DNA from: CBDUEV01 sp965366365
GTDB taxonomy: Bacteria; Actinomycetota; Acidimicrobiia; Spongiisociales; JAENVV01
Direction: 5' to 3'
DNA length: 31,576 nt
NCBI GenBank assembly: GCA_965366365.1
Contig: CBDUEV010000033.1
Span: 1-31,576, forward strand
This document shows, in pieces, positions 15,602 through 25,173 of this stretch. The notes below the pieces were generated by a model, which saw only the letters and a list, made by a program, of their open reading frames with translations, ran no database searches and had not been told where the DNA came from. How positions within the stretch are numbered: the first letter of the stretch is position 1; each line of letters opens with the position of its first letter. The translations under genes and the position numbers were made by a program.

Positions 15602-16522
15602 ATGCGGAAACACAACCGCGCCCGTGTCTTCGGGGCGGCTCTCGCTGTCATGGTCCTGGCCCTCGTGGCCTGCGGCGACGGAGAGTCGGGTGGAGACACC
15701 AAAGACGGTCCCACGGTGACAGTGGCATCGTTCGGATTCCCCGAGAGTGTGATCCTGGCCGAGATCTATGCCCAAGCCCTCGAGGCTGAGGGCTACCCGG
15801 TCGAGAAGGCACTCAACCTCGGATCCCGAGAAGTCATCTTTCCGTCCCTCGAGTCGGGCGAGGTGAACTTCCTCCCCGAATACGTGGGCTCATCGCTGGC
15901 GGTTGGTTTCGGCCTGCCGGGCGAGAGCGACACCGATGCAGGCGTAGCCGCCCTGCGTACGGCGTTCGCCGACAAAGACATCACCGTGCTCGAGGCGGCT
16001 CCCGGCGAGGACAAGAACGTCTTCGTGGTGACCCAGGCATTCGCCGACGAGAACAACCTCACCACCGTGGGCGACCTCGCCAACGTCGATGGTGCGGTAT
16101 TCGGCGGACCACCCGAATGCGAGCAGCGGGAGACCTGTTACCTCGGGCTCAAGGAGCAGTACGGCTTGGACGGTTTGGCGTTCGAGAGCATTGCCGAAGG
16201 CTCGGCCCGGGTGGCGGCACTCGAGAGTGGCCAGATCCAGGTGAGCCTGCTCTTCTCGACCCAGCCAATCATCGTCGAGAAAGGCTTTGTGGCGCTCGAG
16301 GAGACCGAGGGCATCATCGCCGCCGAGAACATCGTCCCGGTGGTCAGCGACGAGGTTGCCGATGCGTACGGCGACGACTTCGCCTCGCTGATCAACTCGG
16401 TCAGCGCCAAGATCACCACGGAAGAGCTCCTCTCGCTCAACGGCAAGGTGGAGATCGACGCCCAAGACGAGGAGACCGTGGCCACCGAGTGGCTCGTGGC
16501 GAACGGATTCCTGGACGGATAG
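15602..16522 (+). CDS. opuCC: Osmoprotectant-binding lipoprotein (OpuAC/OsmF type)
   Basis: 306 residues. A lipoprotein signal (basic N-terminus, hydrophobic core, lipobox LVAC with Cys24) anchors it outside the membrane. The mature part starts TVTVASFGFPESVILAEIYAQALEAEGYPV, the opening of OpuAC-type glycine betaine/choline-binding proteins, with NFLPEYVGSSLA and a closing EELLSLNGKVEIDAQDEETVATEWLVANGFL. It delivers the ligand to the two permeases. The start ATG has AAAGGT about seven bases upstream. It is separated from the permeases by 110 bases holding the hairpin, and followed by a clear terminator. Confidence 0.93.
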   Translation: MRKHNRARVFGAALAVMVLALVACGDGESGGDTKDGPTVTVASFGFPESVILAEIYAQALEAEGYPVEKALNLGSREVIFPSLESGEVNFLPEYVGSSLAVGFGLPGESDTDAGVAALRTAFADKDITVLEAAPGEDKNVFVVTQAFADENNLTTVGDLANVDGAVFGGPPECEQRETCYLGLKEQYGLDGLAFESIAEGSARVAALESGQIQVSLLFSTQPIIVEKGFVALEETEGIIAAENIVPVVSDEVADAYGDDFASLINSVSAKITTEELLSLNGKVEIDAQDEETVATEWLVANGFLDG

Positions 16523-16544
16523 AGCGGTCTGTCGAAGCGAACGA

Positions 16545-16578
16545 GAGGGAGCCCCACAGCGGGGCTCCCTCCTTTCGT
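16545..16578 (+). terminator. Intrinsic terminator of the osmoprotectant operon
   Basis: GAGGGAGCCCC (16545-16555) pairs perfectly with GGGGCTCCCTC (16561-16571) around a five-base loop, 23 bases after the binding-protein stop. A short pyrimidine-rich CTTTCGT follows. The U tract is weak, but the position and the 11-bp stem make termination likely. Confidence 0.75.
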
Positions 16579-16676
16579 GCGGAACCGTTTCTGCCCGTCG
16601 GGCGCCCCGGCCCGGCAATCGGCGGCCCGTCGACCTTGGTAGCCTGTTCCGGGTTCTTGTCTCTGGAGGTTCGATC

Positions 16677-19600
16677 GTGAGTGCTGCGTACGGCTACTAC
16701 CGCTTCCCGGCGGTGGGAGCCAACGAAATCCTGTTCGTCTCCGAGGACGATCTTTGGTCTGTCCCGGTCGACGGCGGGGTGGCGCACCGACTCACCTCGA
16801 ACCCTGGCACGGCGAGCTTTCCGGTGGTATCGCCCGACGGAAAGCGCGTCGCCTTCACGAGTCGCGACGAGGGTCAGGCCGACATTTACGTCATGGACAC
16901 CGATGGCGGGCCGGCACGGCGAATCACCTTCATGGGCGCCAACACGGTGGTGGCCGGTTGGGAGCCGGACGGACACAGCGTGGTGGTAGCGACCGACTGG
17001 CAACAGCCGTTCGTGGGTGTGCAGCACCTGCACCGCGTCCCCACCGATGGTGGGCCGTCCACACCGCTCGGACTCGGGCCGGCTCGCACGGTGGTCCGGC
17101 AACCCAACGGGCGGGGAATGGTGCTGAGCCGCATGGGACGGGAAGCGGCCCAGTGGAAGCGTTACCGAGGGGGCCGGGCAGGCACCCTGTGGATCGATCG
17201 AACCGGGAGCGGCGACTTCGTCGAACTCATCAAGCTCGACGGCTATCTCTCCAACCCCATGTGGATCGGTCGTCGGATCTACTTCCTCTCCGATCACGAG
17301 GGCCATGGCAATATCTACTCGTGTACCCCGACCGGCCGAAACCTCGCCCGGCACACCCACCACGATCACTTCTACGCACGATGGCCGGCCACCAATGGTT
17401 CGGTGATCGTCTATCACGCCGGCGGCGACCTTTGGTCGTACGACGTGGCAGCCGATCAGAGCCGGCTGCTCGACGTACGGGTCCCGAGCGCCCGACCCCA
17501 GAGAAACCGGCGTTTCCAGGTGCCGGGCAAGCATCTCGAATCGGTCGAACTGCACCCTCAGGGTCATTCGGTGGCGGTGGTCGCGCGCGGTGCCGCAGTG
17601 ACCATGCCGTTGTGGGAGGGAGCACCTCTCCGGCTCGGTGCCCCTTCGGTGGCACGCTCCCGTCTCGCCGCATGGGTGTCGGACGGAAAACGAATCGTGA
17701 TGGTCTCCGACGACGAAGGAGAGGAATCTCTTGTCGTCCGCCTCGGAGACGGCCGTGACGACGGACGACGCGTGCGAGGCGATTTCGGGAGGATTCGCGA
17801 CCTGGCGCCCTCGCCGGCCGGCGCCGACCGGGTGCTGCTCACCAACCACCGTCACGAGGTGCTGCTCGTCAACCTGACGACCGAGAAGACCCGACTCGTC
17901 CACCACAGTCCCCATTCGTGGATCCACGGCACGGCGTGGTCACCGGACGGCCGCTGGGTGGCGTTTGGGGCGTCGATGACCGAATCGACGTCGTCGATTC
18001 TGCTGTTCGACACGCGCACCGGCCGCAAGCATCAAGTCACCGGGTCCGACTTCACCGACTACGACCCGTCGTTCGACCCCGGCGGCAAGTATCTCTACTT
18101 CTTGTCGAACCGTACATACGACCCGGTCCCGGATTCGGTCTTCCACGACTACGCCTTCCCCCGGTCCACGCGACCTTTCTTGGTAGTGCTCGATTCCGCC
18201 ACGCCATCGCCGTTCGCCGGCGAGCTGCGGTCTCCGCGTCCTCCCGGAGCGCCCGCCGCCGACCCGGCAGGGGACAACCGGAACGCCGCCGGCAAAGGAG
18301 AGCAGAAAAGGCCGACTACCCCAGAGCCGGTGACGATCACATTCGCCGGCCTGCCCGACCGTGTCTTGGCCGTACCGGTTCCTCACGGGCGGTACGGGCG
18401 GGTGATCGGGGCGGCAGGCAGGATCTTCTTTTCTTCGTATCCACTCAAAGGGGCGGCCACCAAGTCGCCCGCCCGCCCGACCGGCAAACTGGAGGTCTGG
18501 GATTTCGCCGCCGAGAAGGTGGAAACCGTCGGCGAGGGGATCAGCGATTTCACGGTGTCCGCCGACGGGAAGGTGCTCGCTGCCCTGGTCGGCAAGAAGC
18601 TACGGGTGATCGGGGCGGCCGGGAAGTTCCAGGAGAAGAACGGTTCGGAAGCTCCGGGGCGCGAGACAGGTTGGGTCGATCTGGATCGGATCCGCCTCGA
18701 GGTCAATCCTCCGGCCGAATGGTCCCAAATGTTCTCCGAAGCATGGCGCCTTCAACGCGACTACTTCTGGCGCGACGACATGGCTCAGATCGACTGGAAA
18801 GAGGTGCATGCCAGGTATCAGCCCCTGGTGGACCGGGTGGCGAGTCGGGCGGAGTTCTCGGACCTCGTCTGGGAGATGCAAGGGGAACTCGGCACCTCCC
18901 ATGCCTACGAGATGGGCGGCGACTACCGGCCAGAACCCAACTGGCGCCAGGGAGCACTCGGAGCCGATCTGAGACGCGACGGCCGCGGGGTGTGGAAAGT
19001 GGCCGACATCCCGCGCGGCGACCCATGGGACCCGAAAGCCTCGTCGCCTCTCACCGTTCCCGGGGTGGACATCAGAGAAGGCGACCGGATCGTGGCGGTC
19101 GACGGCCACCCTGTCGGGCGGGCGGTGAGCCCCTACCAGGCGCTCGCCGACCGTGCCGACCGCGCCGTCGTCCTCACCGTGAAGAGGGGGCGCACCAAGG
19201 AGAGGGACGTCGTGGTCAAGACTCTTGGTGACCAGACCCCGCTTCGATACCGCGATTGGGTGGAGAAGAACCGGTCCCACGTCCACGCCGCCTCGGACAA
19301 CAGGGCCGGGTACATCCACATCCCGGACATGGGGGCATGGGGATTCTCCGAGTTCCATCGATACTGGACGGCGGAGATGAACTACGACGGACTCGTCATC
19401 GATGTTCGCTTCAATCGAGGCGGGAACGTCTCCCAGCTGTTGCTCCAGAAGCTCCTCAGGAAGCGCCTCGGGTACCGGGTGACCCGTTGGAACGAGCCGG
19501 CTTCGTTCCCCTACGACTCTCCAAAGGGCCCCATGGTGGCGCTCACCAACGAATACTGCGGCTCCGACGGCGACATCTTTTCGCATACCTTCAAGTTGCA

Positions 19601-19922
19601 CGGACTCGGCAAACTGGTCGGGACGCGCACCTGGGGCGGTGTCACCGGAATCTGGCCGCAACAGGCTCTGGTGGACGGCACCGTGACGACCCAGCCGGAG
19701 TACGGAACCTGGTTCATGGACGTCGGGTACGCAGTCGAGAATTACGGCACGGATCCGGACATTGAGGTCATCATCACCCCGCAGGACTACCGGGCCGGTC
19801 GGGATCCTCAGATGGAGCGCGGCTTGTCCGAACTGTTGGAGGCGATCGCCGCCGCCGAACCTCTCCAGCCGGACTTCGGACCGCACCCCTCGATGAAGGC
19901 CCCGCGCCTTCCCAAGCACTGA
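16677..19922 (+). CDS. Tricorn protease homologue (peptidase S41B)
   Basis: 1081 residues, full length for tricorn. N-terminal beta-propellers (about 1-640) carry WD/PD40-like repeats such as FPVVSPDGKRVAFTS and GTAWSPDGRWVAFGA. A C1 helical part, a PDZ domain (about 770-850: VDIREGDRIVAVDGHPV) and the C2 protease core follow. The catalytic set matches Thermoplasma tricorn at almost the same numbers: S741-H742 (GTSHAYE), S963-D964 (YCGSDGD) and E1021 (VENYG). It should trim peptides released by the proteasome or other proteases in the cytosol. Residues about 517-553 are a Pro/Lys-rich insert. GTG at 16677 has GGAGG seven to nine bases upstream. It stands alone, after a terminator, with a possible TAGCCT -10 box at 16640. 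Confidence 0.93.
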   Translation: MSAAYGYYRFPAVGANEILFVSEDDLWSVPVDGGVAHRLTSNPGTASFPVVSPDGKRVAFTSRDEGQADIYVMDTDGGPARRITFMGANTVVAGWEPDGHSVVVATDWQQPFVGVQHLHRVPTDGGPSTPLGLGPARTVVRQPNGRGMVLSRMGREAAQWKRYRGGRAGTLWIDRTGSGDFVELIKLDGYLSNPMWIGRRIYFLSDHEGHGNIYSCTPTGRNLARHTHHDHFYARWPATNGSVIVYHAGGDLWSYDVAADQSRLLDVRVPSARPQRNRRFQVPGKHLESVELHPQGHSVAVVARGAAVTMPLWEGAPLRLGAPSVARSRLAAWVSDGKRIVMVSDDEGEESLVVRLGDGRDDGRRVRGDFGRIRDLAPSPAGADRVLLTNHRHEVLLVNLTTEKTRLVHHSPHSWIHGTAWSPDGRWVAFGASMTESTSSILLFDTRTGRKHQVTGSDFTDYDPSFDPGGKYLYFLSNRTYDPVPDSVFHDYAFPRSTRPFLVVLDSATPSPFAGELRSPRPPGAPAADPAGDNRNAAGKGEQKRPTTPEPVTITFAGLPDRVLAVPVPHGRYGRVIGAAGRIFFSSYPLKGAATKSPARPTGKLEVWDFAAEKVETVGEGISDFTVSADGKVLAALVGKKLRVIGAAGKFQEKNGSEAPGRETGWVDLDRIRLEVNPPAEWSQMFSEAWRLQRDYFWRDDMAQIDWKEVHARYQPLVDRVASRAEFSDLVWEMQGELGTSHAYEMGGDYRPEPNWRQGALGADLRRDGRGVWKVADIPRGDPWDPKASSPLTVPGVDIREGDRIVAVDGHPVGRAVSPYQALADRADRAVVLTVKRGRTKERDVVVKTLGDQTPLRYRDWVEKNRSHVHAASDNRAGYIHIPDMGAWGFSEFHRYWTAEMNYDGLVIDVRFNRGGNVSQLLLQKLLRKRLGYRVTRWNEPASFPYDSPKGPMVALTNEYCGSDGDIFSHTFKLHGLGKLVGTRTWGGVTGIWPQQALVDGTVTTQPEYGTWFMDVGYAVENYGTDPDIEVIITPQDYRAGRDPQMERGLSELLEAIAAAEPLQPDFGPHPSMKAPRLPKH

Positions 19923-20031
19923 TTCCGGGGCGGTCACGGCCGATCCCCGCTGCGGTAGGCGGCTCGGTTCGGGCCTTGCTCGCGGGCGTGCGTAGACTCT
20001 CTGACACAGCAGAAAAGGGGAACTCCACAGC

Positions 20032-20772
20032 ATGCTCACAGAACCCATGACGGCGGCCGCCCGCGCGGTGAACGCCACCAAGATCTACGGCGAGGGCAGC
20101 ACCGCCGTCACCGCCCTCGACAACGTCACCCTCGACATCGAAAAAGGTAGATACACCGCCATCATGGGCCCGTCGGGCTCCGGGAAATCGACCCTCATGC
20201 ACTGTCTGGCGGGCCTCGACGACCTCACCTCGGGCTCGGCCATGCTGGGTGACATCGACCTCGGGCACCTGACCGACAGGGAACTGACCGAGCTGCGCCG
20301 AGACAAGATCGGTTTCGTGTTCCAGTCGTTCAATCTCATTCCCACGCTCACCGCCGCCGAAAACATCGTCCTGCCGATCACCATCGCCGGTGAGACACCC
20401 GACCAGGCCTGGGTCGATCAGGTGGTGGAGATTCTCAACCTCGGCGACCGGCTCACGCATCGACCCACCGAGATGTCCGGCGGCCAGCAACAGCGGGTGG
20501 CCGCTGCCCGCGCTCTGGCGAGCCGGCCCGAGATCATCTTCGGGGACGAGCCGTCCGGAAACCTGGATTCGAAGTCGGCCGGAGAACTCCTCTCGTTCTT
20601 GCGCCGCGCAGTGGACGAATTCGGCCAGACGATCGTCATGGTCACCCACGACCCGACCGCGGCGGCGTACTCGGATCGGATCATCTTCCTGGCCGACGGA
20701 CGACCCGTCGATGAGATGGAAGAGCCCACCGCGGTTCGGGTGCTTGATCGTCTCAAGATCCTGGAGGGCTGA
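20032..20772 (+). CDS. ABC transporter ATP-binding protein, MacB/LolD type
   Basis: 246 residues with Walker A GPSGSGKST, IGFVFQSFNLIPTLTAAENI (typical of the MacB/LolD/FtsE group), signature MSGGQQQR, Walker B IIFGDEPSGNLD and switch VTHD. Such ATPases drive mechanotransmission through FtsX-fold permeases rather than ordinary transport. The ATG at 20032 follows AAAAGGGG at about 11 bases; an in-frame ATG at 20047 is an alternative. A TAGACT hexamer at 19993-19998 could be the -10 box. The TGA overlaps the permease start by one base. The 109-base gap before it shows no clear terminator for the tricorn gene. Confidence 0.93.
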   Translation: MLTEPMTAAARAVNATKIYGEGSTAVTALDNVTLDIEKGRYTAIMGPSGSGKSTLMHCLAGLDDLTSGSAMLGDIDLGHLTDRELTELRRDKIGFVFQSFNLIPTLTAAENIVLPITIAGETPDQAWVDQVVEILNLGDRLTHRPTEMSGGQQQRVAAARALASRPEIIFGDEPSGNLDSKSAGELLSFLRRAVDEFGQTIVMVTHDPTAAAYSDRIIFLADGRPVDEMEEPTAVRVLDRLKILEG

Positions 20773-23300
20773 TGCTGGCCGCCTCCCTTCGGGGCCTCTG
20801 GGAGCACAAGTTCCGTACCCTGCTTCTGGCCCTCGCCGTGGTCGGCGGGGTGTCTTTCGTGTCGGCCTCCTTCATCTTCACCGACACCATTGCCAGCGCC
20901 TTCGACGATGCCTTCACCGAGGCAGCGGCCGGCCTGGATGCCACGGTGACGATCGATCCTGAGTCGATCGCCGACGATTTCGCCTTCGGTGAACAACGTA
21001 TCGACGGGTCACTCGCCGAGACCATAGCCGGCGTATCCGGCGTCGAAGAGGTGTTCATCAATCTGACGGGCTTCGTCCAGATCGTTGCCGAAGACAGTGA
21101 GGAGATCCCGGCAGGGTTCGGGGCGCCGGATTTCCTCGCCGCATGGAACGAGGCTCCTGGTTTCTACGAACTCGCCGAAGGCACTCCTCCCAGTGAGCCC
21201 GGCACCGTTGTGATCGCCGCCTCGCTGGCCGAGTCGGGTGGGTACTCCCTCGGTGACACGCTGACGATCAGCGTGCTCGGTCCCACAGAAGACCTGCAGA
21301 TCGTCGGTGTCGCCGAGATCGAGGGAGGGAATGTCTTTGGTGGCGCCAATTTCGTGTTCGTTGGCTTGAGTGAGGCTCGCCGGCTGCTCGACCTTCCCGA
21401 CGAAGCCGACACGTTCGATGTCACCTTCGTCGCCGACGCCGACCCGGAGGCGACCCTCGATGCCATCCAGGCTCAGCTGCCAGACGGCATTCGGGCTCTG
21501 GACGCACAGTCGTTCGCCGAGGAGCAGGCGGCCGAAGTGCGCGACGGTTTGGGATTCATCACCACCTTCTTGCTGGTCTTTGCCGCCGTCTCGGTCGTTG
21601 TCGGAGTGTTCGTGGTGTACAACGCCTTCCGCACGGTCATCGGTCAGCGAACTCGTGAGCTGGCGCTGTTCCGCCTGCTCGGCGCCACCCGCAGGCAGGT
21701 GTTGACCTCGGTGATCTTCGAGGCGATCGTGATCGCTCTGCTCGCCACGGCTGTCGGCATCCCAGCCGGCTTCGGCCTGGCGGCACTCCTGCGGACCATT
21801 CTGGAGCTGGTCGGGAGCGATCTCCCGCAGGGCGCAGTGGGATTGGATCTCCGAACCGCCCTCGTCGCCACTGCCGTCGGGCTGGTCACCACCGTCCTCA
21901 GCGCCATCATCCCGGCGGTCCGTGCCTCGCGAGTGCTTCCCATCGCCGCTCTCGCCGACGTCGACGAGCGACCCTCCCACCCGGCGGTGGCGTGGTCCTG
22001 GTCGCTATCGCTTCTGGCCGTTGGTGCAGGCGTGGCGCTGTGGGCTCTGATCGCTCGGCAGGCTCTGTGGATCGTCGGAGCGGGCGCTCTGGTGATGATG
22101 GCCGGTTTCTACATCCTGGGCGCGGCGACGGCGCCCGGAATCATGCGACTTGCCGAGCGGGTCGTCGGCAAGGGCACCGTCACGCGAACGCTCGCCACCC
22201 AGAATGCTCGCCGATCGCCGCGTCGGACAGGTTCTACCGCCGGAGCCCTGATGATCGGAGTGGCGCTGGTCACCGCGGTATCGATCGTCGTCTTCACGAC
22301 CCAGACCACTGCGCGCGACTCGATCGAGCAGGCGTTTCCGGCCGATGCGGTGATCTTCCCCGGTTTCGGCCCGGTCCAGGCACTGGCTCCGGGTGTCGAC
22401 GACGCTGTCGTCGCTCTCGCCGAGGTCGAGGGTGCCGCCGCCGTGAAATCCGGTCCGGCCCGCATCGCCGGCGAGACCACCTTCCTCGTCGGCGTGAACC
22501 CGGCCCAGATCGGCTTGGTTGCCATCTTCGAGGATGTCGAGGGGACCTTCGACGACCTGGAAGGCGCCACGGTGGCGGTCCAGCGAAGCGAGGCAGACAG
22601 AACAGGTCTCGAGCTGGGTGACTCCGTGGAGGTCTTTGTGACGGGCGACGAGATCGACCACGAGGTCGTTGCCATCTTCGACTTTGCAGGCGAGGCCTCC
22701 GACCAGGCCAGCTACTACGTCAACACCGACCAGTACGCGGTGCTCGACCCGACCCTCCCCGAGGTGCAGATTTCGGTTCTGTTCGCCGAGGGTGTCACCG
22801 ACGAGGAGGGGAAGGCGGCAGTCGAGGGCGTTCTGGACGAGTTCGGAGGAGCCACGATCTTCACGCAGGAGGACCTGCTCGGCCAGATCGAACAAGCGCT
22901 GCTCGGGGTGTTGTTCTTGATCTTCGGGCTGCTCGGCATGTCCATCGTGATCGCCCTGGTCGGGGTGGTCCTGGTGCTCGTGCTCAGCGTGTTCGAGCGG
23001 CGTCGAGAAATCGGACTCGTCCGAGCGGTCGGCATGATTCGACCCCAGGTGCGAGGCATGATTCGCTGGGAGGCGCTCCTGGTTGCGCTGCTCGGCGCCA
23101 TCCTCGGTTTGGTGGCGGGCCTGGCTCTGGGCTGGATCGGGTCGTGGGCGGTGTTCGGTCGCGGGTTCTCCTACGACGTGCCCTGGGTGACCGTGATCGC
23201 CGCCTTGGTCGGATCCGGCATCGCAGGAGTGGTTGCTGCCATCTATCCGGCCTATCGGGCCTCCAACCTCAACATCCTCGAGGCCATTGCCTACGAGTGA
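20772..23300 (+). CDS. FtsX-like ABC transporter permease (large, two FtsX domains)
   Basis: 842 residues. One N-terminal helix (about 15-37) precedes a large extracytoplasmic domain. A first FtsX domain follows at about 260-385 (FVVYNAFRTVIGQRTRELALFRLLGATRRQV). Two helices at about 405-455, a second N-terminal-type helix at about 490-512 and a second outside domain come next, and then a second FtsX domain at about 710-838 (VFERRREIGLVRAVGMIRPQVRGMIRWEALLVALLG). The C-terminus YPAYRASNLNILEAIAYE is the standard ending. This is the actinobacterial exporter layout, with the ATPase encoded just upstream and joined by TGATG. Cargo is unknown; lipids, peptides or cell-envelope signals are possible. 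Confidence 0.92.
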   Translation: MLAASLRGLWEHKFRTLLLALAVVGGVSFVSASFIFTDTIASAFDDAFTEAAAGLDATVTIDPESIADDFAFGEQRIDGSLAETIAGVSGVEEVFINLTGFVQIVAEDSEEIPAGFGAPDFLAAWNEAPGFYELAEGTPPSEPGTVVIAASLAESGGYSLGDTLTISVLGPTEDLQIVGVAEIEGGNVFGGANFVFVGLSEARRLLDLPDEADTFDVTFVADADPEATLDAIQAQLPDGIRALDAQSFAEEQAAEVRDGLGFITTFLLVFAAVSVVVGVFVVYNAFRTVIGQRTRELALFRLLGATRRQVLTSVIFEAIVIALLATAVGIPAGFGLAALLRTILELVGSDLPQGAVGLDLRTALVATAVGLVTTVLSAIIPAVRASRVLPIAALADVDERPSHPAVAWSWSLSLLAVGAGVALWALIARQALWIVGAGALVMMAGFYILGAATAPGIMRLAERVVGKGTVTRTLATQNARRSPRRTGSTAGALMIGVALVTAVSIVVFTTQTTARDSIEQAFPADAVIFPGFGPVQALAPGVDDAVVALAEVEGAAAVKSGPARIAGETTFLVGVNPAQIGLVAIFEDVEGTFDDLEGATVAVQRSEADRTGLELGDSVEVFVTGDEIDHEVVAIFDFAGEASDQASYYVNTDQYAVLDPTLPEVQISVLFAEGVTDEEGKAAVEGVLDEFGGATIFTQEDLLGQIEQALLGVLFLIFGLLGMSIVIALVGVVLVLVLSVFERRREIGLVRAVGMIRPQVRGMIRWEALLVALLGAILGLVAGLALGWIGSWAVFGRGFSYDVPWVTVIAALVGSGIAGVVAAIYPAYRASNLNILEAIAYE

Positions 23301-23415
23301 CCGGGGTCGATAGAGGCGATAGTCCACTATGCCCGGACCGGATGGGGATCTACGGTATTGCCAGGCGCCGCCTCGGTGGCGTCGGGCTGGCGCATCGAAG
23401 AGAAAGGGGTTGACG

Positions 23416-24003
23416 ATGATCACTCCCAAGGCTGGGTTCGAGGCCGACGCGAGTCACCTGATCGAGCAACTGGCGGGCCGGGTCGATGCCTTCACCTACG
23501 ACGTCGAACGGGCCGTTGCAGACATCGCCAGGCGGCTCGGCCCGATCCGGGCCCGCGTTACCGCTGACCTGGCAGCGGTCCGGGAGGCGTATGAGAGGGT
23601 CATCGCGGCCGGCGAGGAGAGCTTTGAGCACACCCTCGACGAATTCGAGTTCGCCGTGGACCGCCTCCGCTCGAATCTCCGGATGGGCCACGCCGATCTG
23701 GAGGCAGAGATGGCGGATTCTCTCGAGCCATACCGACGCGCCGCCGACGAACAACTGGATGCCACCCGTGGAGCGCTCGAACAGCTCTCGCTCCGGGCGC
23801 ACCTCGCCAGAATGGATCTGGCCGACGATATCGGGACGCTCAATCGAGAACTCCGTCATCTGCACCGGATTCTCCGAACCGAGTGGTACCGAGGCAGGGA
23901 AGAGGCCATGCCGGCCGTCGAGATTCTCCGTACGGACATGCGGCACGGCCTCGACGATGTCCGCACCTTCGTGGATACCCTCGGTGACAAGTTGAGGAGC
24001 TGA
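23416..24003 (+). CDS. Highly helical, coiled-coil orphan protein
   Basis: 195 residues, almost all charged or alanine/leucine-rich helix with heptad-like spacing (for example VTADLAAVREAYERVIAAGEESFEHTLDEFEFAVDRLRSNL). There is no signal peptide, no membrane segment and no cysteine. Its repeated amphipathic helices look like apolipoprotein- or phasin-like proteins, but I recognise no family. The ATG at 23416 has GAAAGGGG about eight bases before it. The 115-base gap from the FtsX permease holds an ATAGT-CC-ACTAT inverted repeat (23319-23330) and no clear terminator, so it may be transcribed with the exporter or from its own promoter. It is convergent with leuB. Confidence 0.65.
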   Translation: MITPKAGFEADASHLIEQLAGRVDAFTYDVERAVADIARRLGPIRARVTADLAAVREAYERVIAAGEESFEHTLDEFEFAVDRLRSNLRMGHADLEAEMADSLEPYRRAADEQLDATRGALEQLSLRAHLARMDLADDIGTLNRELRHLHRILRTEWYRGREEAMPAVEILRTDMRHGLDDVRTFVDTLGDKLRS

Positions 24004-24055
24004 TCGCAGCCGGCTCCTGAAGCATGTTCCCCAGGCGCCAACCCGCCGTGGTTTC

Positions 24056-25120
24056 CTACCCGGTCGAGGCGATGGTGGCGGCGATGCGGTCGCCGATCTC
24101 GCTGGTGCTCATCCCCATGTCCGGTCCACCCATCGAGTTCAGATGGGGAAGGACCCCCGCGGCGGCCTGCTCCATGCTGAGGGCGGCTTGGTTTTCTCCG
24201 AGGTCGGCCATGCACAGTGCCGCCGAGAGAACCGCCGCAACCGGATTGGCCCAGCCCTTCCCGGCGAGATCCGGAGCGGAGCCGTGCACCGGCTCGAACA
24301 TCGAGGGGACTCCTCTGGCCGGGTTGATGTTCCCTGACGCAGCCAATCCCAGCCCGCCCTGCACTGCGGCACCCAGGTCGGTGATGATGTCGCCGAAGAG
24401 GTTGTCGGTGACGACGACGTCGAAGCGTTGCGGGGATTGGATCAGATAGAGACACATGGCGTCGATGTGCACGTACTCGGTCTCCACCTCGGGATACTCG
24501 CCCGCCACTTCGTCCACCGTTCGTTGCCACAGGTCGCCGGCGTAGGTGAGCACGTTCGTCTTGTGGCTCAAAGTGAGGTGCTTCTTGCGGCGCATGGCTC
24601 GCTCGAAGGCGTGCACAACGATGCGCTCCACCCCGAAGCGGGTGTTGACCGATTCCTGGATGGCGATCTCGTGGGGGGTCCCGCCGCGCACGATTCCGCC
24701 GGCTCCGACATAGAGACCTTCGGTGTTTTCACGGACGATCACGAGGTCGAGCAGTTCGGAGGTGAGGCCGGCCACCGGGCTAGGCACTCCCGGGTAGAGC
24801 TTGACCGGTCGCAGGTTCACATACTGATCGAAGGCGAACCGGATCTTGAGGAGGAGGCCCCGCTCGAGGACCCCGGTCTGCACGTCGGGCCTTCCAACCG
24901 CTCCGAGCAAGATCGCCTGGTGGTCGCGCAGTTCGGCCAGGACGGAATCAGGAAGCACCTCACCCGTGCGCAGATACCGGTCGCCGCCAAGGTCGTACGG
25001 CGTGAAATCGACATTGAAGCCGAACCGGTCCCCGGCCGCCACGAGGGCTTTCTCCGCCTGAGCGATCACCTCGGGTCCCACCCCGTCTCCTGCGATCACC
25101 GCAAGGTCATAGTCTGCCAT
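24056..25120 (-). CDS. leuB: 3-Isopropylmalate dehydrogenase
   Basis: 354 residues. Family motifs: VIAGDGVGPEVIAQAEK, AVGRPDVQTGVLERGLLLKIRFAFDQYVNLRPV, VIVRENTEGLYVG, KTNVLTYAGDLWQRTVDEVA and the NAD loop FEPVHGSAPDLAGKGWANPVA. It oxidatively decarboxylates 3-isopropylmalate to 2-ketoisocaproate with NAD+, the third step of leucine synthesis. The ATG at 25120 has GGAGG nearby upstream. It lies 53 bases after leuA on the same strand. Isocitrate or tartrate dehydrogenases are relatives, but the gene order supports LeuB. Confidence 0.93.
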   Translation of the reverse strand: MADYDLAVIAGDGVGPEVIAQAEKALVAAGDRFGFNVDFTPYDLGGDRYLRTGEVLPDSVLAELRDHQAILLGAVGRPDVQTGVLERGLLLKIRFAFDQYVNLRPVKLYPGVPSPVAGLTSELLDLVIVRENTEGLYVGAGGIVRGGTPHEIAIQESVNTRFGVERIVVHAFERAMRRKKHLTLSHKTNVLTYAGDLWQRTVDEVAGEYPEVETEYVHIDAMCLYLIQSPQRFDVVVTDNLFGDIITDLGAAVQGGLGLAASGNINPARGVPSMFEPVHGSAPDLAGKGWANPVAAVLSAALCMADLGENQAALSMEQAAAGVLPHLNSMGGPDMGMSTSEIGDRIAATIASTG

Positions 25121-25173
25121 CGTCGTCCTCCATCGTTCGCGCCTCGCCGATCATACTGCCGGGGCCCGATGGT

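Noticed and set aside
22005..23429. 474-codon open frame on the minus strand opposite the FtsX permease
   Set aside because: Low-complexity Asp/His/Gln-rich sequence mirroring the codons of the real membrane protein.
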